DNA of 5,017 nt from Chloroflexota bacterium (GTDB taxonomy: Bacteria > Chloroflexota > Anaerolineae > UBA4142), in NCBI GenBank assembly GCA_023380675.1, contig JAMCRS010000420.1, forward strand, positions 1 to 5,017, read 5' to 3'. A program made the translations under genes and the position numbers. The notes under the pieces were generated by a model, which was not told the DNA's origin, did no database searches, and saw only the letters and a list, made by a program, of their open reading frames with translations. The first letter of the stretch is position 1, and every line of letters begins with the position of its first letter. This document shows, piece by piece, positions 1-5,017 of the stretch.

Positions 1-2816
1 AGCGAGGGTGCGGACGGGTTGACGATCGTATCCCATCCGTACTGGTAGTTCGTCGTAAATCCGCTCGGCCGGCTGCTCAGCACGTAGTAGTCCGAGCCGG
101 TCCACGCGCTGGCCCAGTACACCGTCCGGCTTAGGTCGAAGAGCTCCATCAGGTAGGAATACGAGCCGTTGCGGCGCTTCCATTGGAACGTGTTCGGCAG
201 CGTCACCGTAGCTCCGCACGGCGAGACCAGCGGGATATCGGAAATCTCTCCGCTCCCCAACCAGGCCGTGGCGCCGGCGGAATACGTGGTCACATAATAG
301 GTGTCCAGCCACCAAAGCTCGCCGGCGATTCCCGCCTGATTCCAGAATTCCACCACGTACCACTGACCGCTGCTCAGCGAGCCCACGCCAAGAAAGTGAT
401 AGTATCCGAGGTTGTCTGTTTTCGTCGACGCGATGCTCGCATACGCGCTGCCGGTCCATTTGTAGAGTGTGACCGGCGCGTTGACCGCGGCGGCGCCGGC
501 CTGGGTCAATTGGCCGTAGATCCTCAGGGATGTGCTTGTAGCGATACCCTTGCCTGAAAACGGAAGGAAGAGGCGCGGCTGGCTCGTCGCCGAACCGGAA
601 CAGGTATAGATCTGCACGTCGTCAACCCACCAGCCGAGCCGGGCGAGACTGGCGTCGGTGCCCATTCGCCAGCGAAAACGGACGCTCTGGCCGGCCAACG
701 TGCTCAGCTTCAGACGGCTGCTCACGTAGCCGGTGCTTTCGGCGAGAAAGGCCGAGCGGTTCGCGAGCGGATTGCTGTAACCGCTGTAGATCTTGCCCCG
801 GTACGTGCCGGCATCGAACAGGCTGCCGGCGTCGGACCACGTCGACCCGCCGTTCGTGCTGTATTCGACGACGCCCCCGTCGTAGTTGGGCGGCTCGAAC
901 GAATACGCATGCGCGAATCGCATATAGGCATTGGCCGGCAGGGTGATGCTCGTGTTCATCGCGGCGTACGAATCGGAGATGGCGCCCGGGTAGCCGTAGG
1001 CAAAGAGAGAATGGTTCCCGGAATGCCCGTACGGGCCGTACGGCGAATCGTACTGCCAGCGCGTGGAAGACACGTTCGCCCCGAACGTCCAGTTGCCGCT
1101 CCCGCTTTCCAGGTTGTCGTTGAAAAGATAGGAGGGTGTCTGGCCCGCCGCACACACCGGCGCATCCCAGCTGACGTTGTAGAAAGGCTGCTTGTTCATC
1201 TCCACGGCGAGCGTCGCGCTGCGCACCTGATCGCAGTTGGACGATGTGATGCTGTACTGTCCGACCAGGGCGAGGCATCCCGCGTAGAGGTCGTTGTACA
1301 GATCGTTGTAGTCGGAGCCGGAGGTCAGCCAATGCGTCTGCACTTCGTAGTAGATGTGGGCCACCTTGGTCAGACCGAGCGCGCTGACCGTGCGGCCGTT
1401 GAACGAACCGCCGGCGGTCATGAGATACGCGGCCTTGTTGCCGATGCCGTCGTTCACGTGAACGCCGCCGTTGTCGAAGATTCCGAAATAGTAGTACGAG
1501 CTCGACATCTTGTCCGGTTGGCTGTATTGCGGCGGGTTCGACATGCTGCGGATGGCGCCTCCCGGCTGGACGTCCTGTCCCATCAGCCAGGGATTGGACG
1601 AACCCGTTCCGTACACCTGGTCCACGAATTCGCCAAAGATGTCCGACATCGACTCGTCGATCGCGCCGGACTGGTACCAATAGTAAAGGCCGGAGGTGTA
1701 CTGGGTCACCCCGTGCGTCAGCTCGTGCCCGACCACGTCGGTCGCGGCCGAGAAGGTCCGATAATCTCCAAAGACCATCTGCGTGCCGTTCCAGAAAGCG
1801 TTATCGTACGACGACCCATAATGAACGGTCGAGACCAGCGACATTCCAGCGCCGTCGATGCTGTCCCGTCCGAAATAGGTCGAGTAAAAGTCGTAGGTGC
1901 GTCCGACGTTTGTGTGCGCCCCCTGCGCCGTGGTATCGCCGCCGGAGCAGGTCGGGTTGGATTCATTGCAGACCAGCGTGCCGGGAAGACTGGTCCCATT
2001 GCTTGCGGTGTACGTCAGCCGGTTCTTCGCCGCGTCGATCTGGTTAAACGCTAAAACGACGGCGCCGTCCCGGGCGCTGACGAGGACGAGTTCGCGGATC
2101 GGCGCGAGCTGCTTCGTCGTGACCTCGGCGCGCCACACCAGCATGCTCGGTCCGCCGACCGGCTGGATCAGCGCCGGGTTGTAGACCCACAGCTCGGGTT
2201 GAGTCGCCTCCAGCGCGTCAGCCGCAAGCTGATATTCCTTGGCGACCGACTGCAGCGCGACCTGCCGGGCGGCAGCCGATTGCACCGTCGGATGCGTGTC
2301 GAGCGCGAGGTCCGGCAGCAGCTCGCCGGCAAGCGCGGTCACGTTTTTGGCCGAGTCCAATTGGACGTTGAGCTCGCCGCCGATCACGGGAACGCCTTCC
2401 GAAACCTGCTGAAAGCGGAGCACCGTGCGCCCGCCCTCGGCCGTCGTCTCCCGGGAGACGTTCAGCTCACGTGACTCGTCCTGGACGCCGAACAGCGGAC
2501 CGCAGACGGAAAGATAGCTGCGCGCGACCGATTCGGGCGTGTCGGCCGGAGACGACTGCGCGAACCGGGGGAGCGCCCGGCCGGGCGCAGCCTGCGCGAA
2601 ACTCAGGCGCCCGGTCAGCGCGTGGGTCGCGTCCGAGCCGCCGGCGGAATCGACGCACTGCGTGGCGAGCGCGCCTAGATCCGGCGTGGACGAAGAAGGC
2701 AGCGAACCGTTCCAGGCTTTGGCCGCGCCGGCGCTCTGCATGACGAGAAGAGACAATGCACCGAAAGCAAAGAGCCTGGAAAGCATCCGCACAGAGAGCA
2801 AGTGTTTGGCTGTCAT
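1..2816 (-). CDS. Secreted M4 (thermolysin-family) zinc metalloprotease with C-terminal accessory modules; 3' end cut by window edge
   Basis: Extracellular endopeptidase, read without a stop from ATG 2816 to the window edge (938 full codons). Residues 1-34 form a signal peptide (hydrophobic about 15-26, likely cut near the AKA at 32-34). Residues about 105-155 match the FTP propeptide (LRFQQVSEGVPVIGGEL at 133-149) and about 175-260 a PepSY-like propeptide. The catalytic domain spans about 267-540: NAFW at 339-342, HELTH at 364-368 (zinc ligands H364 and H368, catalytic E365), third ligand E388 in DESMSD, and H453 in DNGGVHVN. Spacings equal thermolysin (H142, H146, E166, H231), so it should be active. 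Residues about 565-739 look like a MAM/jelly-roll sandwich ending DDVQIYTC. Residues 748-938 hold FLPF (750-753), a CnaB-like domain and an Fn3/Ig-like domain, homologous to the protein at 3766-4620. The start is preceded by GGAGAA; an in-frame ATG at 2828 lacks a site. It lies 25 nt behind a putative inhibitor gene. The family call is very secure. Confidence 0.96.
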   Translation of the reverse strand, partial: MTAKHLLSVRMLSRLFAFGALSLLVMQSAGAAKAWNGSLPSSSTPDLGALATQCVDSAGGSDATHALTGRLSFAQAAPGRALPRFAQSSPADTPESVARSYLSVCGPLFGVQDESRELNVSRETTAEGGRTVLRFQQVSEGVPVIGGELNVQLDSAKNVTALAGELLPDLALDTHPTVQSAAARQVALQSVAKEYQLAADALEATQPELWVYNPALIQPVGGPSMLVWRAEVTTKQLAPIRELVLVSARDGAVVLAFNQIDAAKNRLTYTASNGTSLPGTLVCNESNPTCSGGDTTAQGAHTNVGRTYDFYSTYFGRDSIDGAGMSLVSTVHYGSSYDNAFWNGTQMVFGDYRTFSAATDVVGHELTHGVTQYTSGLYYWYQSGAIDESMSDIFGEFVDQVYGTGSSNPWLMGQDVQPGGAIRSMSNPPQYSQPDKMSSSYYYFGIFDNGGVHVNDGIGNKAAYLMTAGGSFNGRTVSALGLTKVAHIYYEVQTHWLTSGSDYNDLYNDLYAGCLALVGQYSITSSNCDQVRSATLAVEMNKQPFYNVSWDAPVCAAGQTPSYLFNDNLESGSGNWTFGANVSSTRWQYDSPYGPYGHSGNHSLFAYGYPGAISDSYAAMNTSITLPANAYMRFAHAYSFEPPNYDGGVVEYSTNGGSTWSDAGSLFDAGTYRGKIYSGYSNPLANRSAFLAESTGYVSSRLKLSTLAGQSVRFRWRMGTDASLARLGWWVDDVQIYTCSGSATSQPRLFLPFSGKGIATSTSLRIYGQLTQAGAAAVNAPVTLYKWTGSAYASIASTKTDNLGYYHFLGVGSLSSGQWYVVEFWNQAGIAGELWWLDTYYVTTYSAGATAWLGSGEISDIPLVSPCGATVTLPNTFQWKRRNGSYSYLMELFDLSRTVYWASAWTGSDYYVLSSRPSGFTTNYQYGWDTIVNPSAPS

Positions 2817-2820
2817 CGGG

Positions 2821-2826
2821 TTCTCC
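2821..2826 (-). promoter_or_regulatory. Ribosome binding site of the M4 protease
   Basis: GGAGAA on the minus strand, with GGAG six nucleotides ahead of ATG 2816. It lies in the 25-nt gap after the lipoprotein stop. It decides the start in favour of 2816 over the in-frame ATG at 2828, which overlaps the site, and over a later Met at residue 11. No promoter or terminator fits in the gap, which supports co-transcription. Confidence 0.8.
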
Positions 2827-2841
2827 ATTCGAGCGAATCGT

Positions 2842-3372
2842 CTATTTGAGCTTGCCTGAAAGCGCATCCTGTTCCAGAGCCGTCAATCGACCGACCAGGT
2901 CTTGCCAGCCAGAGCCCTGCAGGGTCACGTCGTCGCCGCGAAACTCGAGTAGACGCTCGCCCACGGTGACGGTTACGTCGTAGTTGAAACAGTCGGCGCA
3001 TCCGCTGGGGAGGCTCGCCGCGTGCGGCGGCTGCAGGTGACTTACCAGATCGGCGAGCTCGCTCAGGTCAGCCGCCGGCAGCTGTGCGGTCACTTGTTTT
3101 CGGGATTGGGCATCGTTCGCCGTGAGTTGTCCCGTGCTGTTGACCTGGAGGCTGCGCGTCACGCCGGCAAAACCCCCGGATACCGAGAGGTTGATTTCCC
3201 AATTCTGCCCCGAGGCCGCTGAAGGCTGCGGCGCTGAGGTCGCCGGCAATTTCGTGGGCATGGGCGAGGGATGGGGAGTTGCCGGCGAGGGCGGCAAGAG
3301 GGCCGGCGAGCACGCCGTGAGCAGCGCGAGCGCGACTGCGGCTGAGGCTAGTTGCATGCGGGTCATCGCCAT
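2842..3372 (-). CDS. Emfourin-like lipoprotein, putative inhibitor of the adjacent M4 protease
   Basis: A 176-residue protein. Residues 1-20 are a lipoprotein signal peptide and LTAC (18-21) is the lipobox, so Cys21 should be lipidated and the protein tethered outside the cytoplasmic membrane. Residues 22-54 form a Pro/Ser/Thr-rich linker. Residues about 58-170 resemble emfourin, the small inhibitor of M4 proteases first described next to protealysin in Serratia: a strand leading into SGGFAG (65-70), a helix with LPAADLSELADLV (98-110), FNYDVTV (129-135), a strand LLEFRGDDV (141-149) and a final helix DLVGRLTALEQ (158-168). This is pattern recognition, not a database hit. Being directly upstream of an M4 protease, 25 nt apart on the same strand, is independent support. 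Oddities are the lipid anchor and a CADC pair at 125-128. ATG 3372 is preceded by AAGG; ATG 3366 (Met3) is possible. The lipoprotein call is very secure, the inhibitor role probable. Confidence 0.8.
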   Translation of the reverse strand: MAMTRMQLASAAVALALLTACSPALLPPSPATPHPSPMPTKLPATSAPQPSAASGQNWEINLSVSGGFAGVTRSLQVNSTGQLTANDAQSRKQVTAQLPAADLSELADLVSHLQPPHAASLPSGCADCFNYDVTVTVGERLLEFRGDDVTLQGSGWQDLVGRLTALEQDALSGKLK

Positions 3373-3376
3373 TCGA

Positions 3377-3380
3377 CCTT
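3377..3380 (-). promoter_or_regulatory. Weak ribosome binding site of the emfourin-like lipoprotein
   Basis: AAGG on the minus strand, 4 nt before ATG 3372 and 10 nt before ATG 3366. It does not distinguish well between the two starts; either leaves the lipobox intact. It is weaker than the site of the protease gene behind it, which could give less inhibitor than protease from a shared transcript (inference). Confidence 0.4.
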
Positions 3381-3601
3381 GCGCGGCACGGACTGCGATG
3401 AAACCGCATCCCGGCGTGCGCCGGCAGAGTGCGACGAGCCCGCGGGCAATCTACGCTCGGTGAAGGTCGCGACGATCATCGACGTATCACTTTCGCATCC
3501 GATTTCTGGGGGACTAGCGCGTATCGTCGATCGCCCGTGTACTGTCGCGCGCAACCGATCGCGTCCCCCCTCGCGATCCGTTGACACCGCGGCCGATCGA
3601 T

Positions 3602-3616
3602 AAGAAAACAAGCGAG
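3602..3616. repeat. 15-bp direct repeat, copy 1
   Basis: AAGAAAACAAGCGAG on the plus strand, identical to 4779-4793. This copy lies about 230 nt upstream of the inhibitor start codon. Unlike the other copy it has no partner forming a hairpin arm nearby. On the minus strand it reads as a T-rich stretch with GTTTTCTT. Confidence 0.7.
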
Positions 3617-3631
3617 CACCTTCCGCTGGCA

Positions 3632-3667
3632 CCCCCTTAGCGCGACTCCCCTTTCCGCTTAAGGGGG
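3632..3667 (-). terminator. Inverted repeat downstream of the module-protein gene, possible terminator
   Basis: CCCCCTTA (3632-3639) pairs with TAAGGGGG (3660-3667), and GCG (3640-3642) pairs with CGC (3656-3658) across one bulged base, giving about 11 bp around a 13-nt loop. It begins about 99 nt after the stop at 3766. No T-tract follows directly; the nearest T-rich run on the minus strand is at 3602-3610, so a classical intrinsic terminator is doubtful. A leader element for the downstream operon is the alternative. Confidence 0.3.
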
Positions 3668-3672
3668 CCGGG

Positions 3673-3689
3673 GCGATGGAGCGCATCGC
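3673..3689. repeat. Short perfect hairpin
   Basis: GCGATG (3673-3678) and CATCGC (3684-3689) form a perfect 6-bp stem with a 5-nt loop, just beside the larger inverted repeat at 3632-3667. The two may form one composite structure after the module-protein gene. There is no T-tract next to it. Confidence 0.35.
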
Positions 3690-3765
3690 TCGTCAGTCGA
3701 ACCCTCGCAGCGCGCCGTGAAAGCGCCGATTGCATCTACTCGGCTCGGTCAATGTACCCGTGGCG

Positions 3766-4620
3766 TCATCTGGCCGGATTCGGAATCGCGCCCTCGACAC
3801 GGTCCCGAGCCGTCCGGACGACCGGGCTATGCAGCGTGACTGTCCCGGAATTCGAGAAGGTCACCGGGTAGTAATAATACGCATAGCCATAGCCCCCGTC
3901 CGGACTGTAGACACCCGGGTACCATCCGTACAGGACGCCGGGACTAAAGCCGGTTGGGAGGCTGTTGACGGTGACGGAACCGACGTAGCCCAAATAATAG
4001 GTTGTCGCATACGCCGTGCCATACGGATCGAATAGCTCGAGCGTGTAGCTGTCCGTTGGCGTCGCCGTCCGGCGGGTCCACTGGAAGGTATAGGGCAGCG
4101 CGACGGTCGCGCCTGCCAACGGCGAAACCTGAGGAACATTGGCGATGTCAAAATCGCCGATGGCGGCATCACAGCCCGCAAAGTAGGAGTAGAGATATTG
4201 CGTGCCCCAATACCACAATCGAGTGTTGGACCCACTCAAACTATTCTGGAACCGCACGTAGTAGATCTGTCCGCTGCCGAGAGCGGGAAGGCCTGCAAAC
4301 GCATAGTTGCCGCTCGAATTCGTCGTCGTCGTCGCGTAGGTCGACCAGGTAGATCCGTTGTAAAAGCGCAGCATCAGGGAGACGCCGCCAGCCGACGCTC
4401 CCTTGAAAGTCACGCGACCAAAGATCCCTTTCGACGTCGTGCATGGGCTGTGCTTCGCGAAGGGGAGAAAGACTTGCCAGTTGGCGGAAGGCGCTTGGGG
4501 TGCACCTTCCGCGACCTTTACCTGATTGCTGGCTGGATTGAAAAACACAAAGGCGGCGATGGCGATGAAGATCGCGAGCAGGACCAACCGCGCCAGATGG
4601 GGACTGATCTTGGCTTTCAT
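3766..4620 (-). CDS. Secreted or membrane-anchored CnaB-like plus Fn3/Ig-like protein, stand-alone homologue of the protease C-terminal module
   Basis: A 284-residue protein of unknown function. Residues 1-11 are basic and 12-27 hydrophobic, a signal peptide or anchor. The motif QVFLPFAKH (49-57) starts the module. Residues about 64-125 look CnaB/carboxypeptidase-regulatory-like, with a TTNSSGNYAFAGLP stretch (99-112) typical of that fold. Residues about 162-256 look like an Fn3/Ig-like sandwich, VSPLAGATVALPYTFQW at 165-181 and LELFD at 194-198, ending in a Tyr/Gly-rich part (231-251). Cys60 and Cys150 could form a disulfide. No catalytic motif is visible, so adhesion or binding to a polymer or protein is a guess. 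The protease gene carries the same module in the same order and spacing. ATG 4620 is chosen because AAAGGAG precedes it and the hydrophobic segment then sits at the N-terminus; the frame is open upstream to 4788, but that part looks untranslated. Residues 264-284 are a charged tail unlike the rest. Confidence 0.9.
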   Translation of the reverse strand: MKAKISPHLARLVLLAIFIAIAAFVFFNPASNQVKVAEGAPQAPSANWQVFLPFAKHSPCTTSKGIFGRVTFKGASAGGVSLMLRFYNGSTWSTYATTTTNSSGNYAFAGLPALGSGQIYYVRFQNSLSGSNTRLWYWGTQYLYSYFAGCDAAIGDFDIANVPQVSPLAGATVALPYTFQWTRRTATPTDSYTLELFDPYGTAYATTYYLGYVGSVTVNSLPTGFSPGVLYGWYPGVYSPDGGYGYAYYYYPVTFSNSGTVTLHSPVVRTARDRVEGAIPNPAR

Positions 4621-4628
4621 TCCTTCGG

Positions 4629-4635
4629 CTCCTTT
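4629..4635 (-). promoter_or_regulatory. Ribosome binding site of the module protein
   Basis: AAAGGAG on the minus strand, 8 nt before ATG 4620. It is the strongest such site in the window and sets the start at 4620, 56 codons inside the longest open frame. A small hairpin at 4639-4652 lies only 3 nt upstream, so access to the site could be affected by leader folding. Confidence 0.8.
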
Positions 4636-4815
4636 GCTGCGCCGTGAGGCGCCCCGCGCATCGATGAACGGATTGCGAAAACACGATAATGGATTATTAT
4701 CCAGCCGCGCCGAACCGGCGCCGAGCAAAGAGAAACCCCGCCAAGCTCCGGGTTCGTCTCGCGCCCAGAGCTGGCGCCAAGAAAACAAGCGAGAGCCATG
4801 GGCGGTCCTCGCTTG
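4636..4815 (-). promoter_or_regulatory. Structured 5' leader with four inverted repeats
   Basis: Read on the minus strand, four stem-loops follow one another. Stem 1 (4815-4786) is CAAGCGAG/CTCGCTTG, 8 bp with a 14-nt loop, followed by TTTT. Stem 2 (4776-4739) is CGCC plus AGCTCTGGG against CCCGGAGCT plus GGCG, 13 bp with one bulge and one G-U pair. Stem 3 (4721-4707) is GCGCCG/CGGCGC with a 3-nt loop. Stem 4 (4652-4639) is GCGCC/GGCGC with a 4-nt loop, next to the ribosome binding site. I do not recognise a known riboswitch. Some stems are expected by chance in GC-rich DNA, so function is unproven. Confidence 0.4.
4779..4793. repeat. 15-bp direct repeat, copy 2
   Basis: AAGAAAACAAGCGAG on the plus strand, identical to 3602-3616. 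Here its CAAGCGAG end is the arm of the first leader hairpin, and the rest gives the T-run that follows the hairpin on the minus strand. It lies about 160 nt upstream of the module-protein start codon. Confidence 0.7.
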
Positions 4816-4820
4816 CTAGT

Positions 4821-4829
4821 ATTCTAACA
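4821..4829 (-). promoter_or_regulatory. Putative extended -10 promoter of the module-protein gene
   Basis: On the minus strand TG-T-TAGAAT fits the extended -10 pattern (TGn followed by a five-of-six match to TATAAT). No good -35 hexamer is found 16-18 nt upstream, which is tolerable for an extended -10. Transcription would begin near 4814, at the foot of the first hairpin, giving a leader of about 195 nt. Confidence 0.45.
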
Positions 4830-5017
4830 TACCTTGATCGAACGCGATGGTTAAATTCTGGTACCAATTTCTTAACCGATACGACCTGCCCCGGCGACGA
4901 GTTGCGCGGAGAAAGGCCTGTTCAATGCGATTCCACACATTCTGGATACAGCCCGATTCTGTCTCGGTGCGTGATTCTCCGACGGCGATTTTCCCACTTC
5001 CCAGCCACACTTCCCGT
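4830..5017. other. Upstream region without a convincing gene
   Basis: This is an AT-richer stretch at the right edge. A minus-strand frame is open from the window edge to a TAG at 4816-4818 (64 codons from a GTG at 5010). Its product shows no motif I recognise, and its third positions are clearly less GC-rich than those of the real genes. It could be the 3' end of a gene starting outside the window, but non-coding upstream DNA is more likely. Confidence 0.45.

Larger units (their letters stand above)
3373..3765. other. Intergenic region with hairpins, no convincing gene
   Basis: This 393-nt gap separates the module protein (ends 3766) from the inhibitor gene (starts 3372). It holds inverted repeats at 3632-3667 and 3673-3689, a 15-bp repeat copy at 3602-3616, and five GATC sites between 3474 and 3598, three of them within CGATCG. 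A weak long-range inverted repeat, GGGGGAC at 3508-3514 and GTCCCCC at 3563-3569, is also present. A promoter for the inhibitor-protease pair is expected here, but I see no convincing -35/-10 pair on the minus strand. The open frames are Arg/Ser-rich and look like chance products of GC-rich DNA. Confidence 0.6.

Noticed and set aside
622..1680. Minus-strand open frame of 352 codons in another frame
   Set aside because: It overlaps the protease on the same strand, is Arg-rich and has no motif or ribosome binding site; a shadow of the real gene.
909..2054. Long plus-strand open frame of 381 codons opposite the protease
   Set aside because: It is antisense to the M4 catalytic and jelly-roll domains, whose motifs are unmistakable. 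Its product is Arg/Val-rich without recognisable domains, as expected from the complement of GC-rich coding DNA.
3581..3586. Perfect TTGACA on the plus strand, possible -35 box
   Set aside because: No acceptable -10 hexamer lies 16-18 nt downstream and no plus-strand gene follows.
3363..3686. Minus-strand open frame of 107 codons ahead of the lipoprotein gene, overlapping its start codon
   Set aside because: Ser/Arg-rich, low-complexity product with no recognisable domain and no good ribosome binding site. The overlap with ATG 3372 is probably chance.
4816..5010. Minus-strand frame of 64 codons at the right edge
   Set aside because: No recognisable family, GTG start without a clear ribosome binding site and third-position GC lower than in the real genes. 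Kept only as an alternative reading because it is open to the edge.
1..5017. tRNA or rRNA genes, CRISPR arrays, transposases, insertion-sequence ends, phage genes
   Set aside because: None seen on either strand. The repeats present are single short pairs, not arrays or transposon ends.

Overview
The window carries three protein genes, all on the minus strand, so the biological reading order is right to left. The DNA is GC-rich. Two of the three products carry a short F-L-P-F motif just ahead of a beta-rich module. This resembles the YLPL/FLPL linker I associate with secreted proteins of Chloroflexota, so that phylum is my best guess. It rests on style rather than on a marker gene, and confidence is moderate to low.

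Layout in order of transcription: (1) 5017-4830 has no convincing gene. (2) 4829-4621 holds a probable extended -10 promoter and a leader of about 195 nt with four inverted repeats. (3) 4620-3766 encodes a 284-residue secreted or membrane-anchored protein made of a CnaB/carboxypeptidase-regulatory-like domain plus an Fn3/Ig-like domain. (4) 3765-3373 is a 393-nt gap with hairpins, a cluster of GATC sites and a second copy of a 15-bp sequence found in the leader. (5) 3372-2842 encodes a 176-residue lipoprotein whose mature domain looks like emfourin, the proteinaceous inhibitor of M4 metalloproteases. (6) After a 25-nt gap with a good ribosome binding site, 2816-1 encodes a thermolysin-family (M4) zinc metalloprotease with signal peptide, FTP and PepSY-like propeptide, complete catalytic domain, a jelly-roll domain and a C-terminal module. 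It is still open at the window edge.

How they fit together: the lipoprotein and protease look like a two-gene operon, an inhibitor tethered to the membrane and a secreted protease. This suggests local protection of the producing cell from its own enzyme. The C-terminal module of the protease (about residues 748-938) is clearly homologous to almost the whole of the separate protein at 4620-3766. Both have FLPF, a Gly/Tyr-rich CnaB-like domain, then VSP-GATV-LP-TFQW-RR-ELFD and YGW, with exactly 114 residues from FLPF to VSP in both. The stand-alone protein is therefore a free copy of the protease's accessory module. The inhibitor-protease pairing and the shared module are the most interesting things here; the rest is ordinary.
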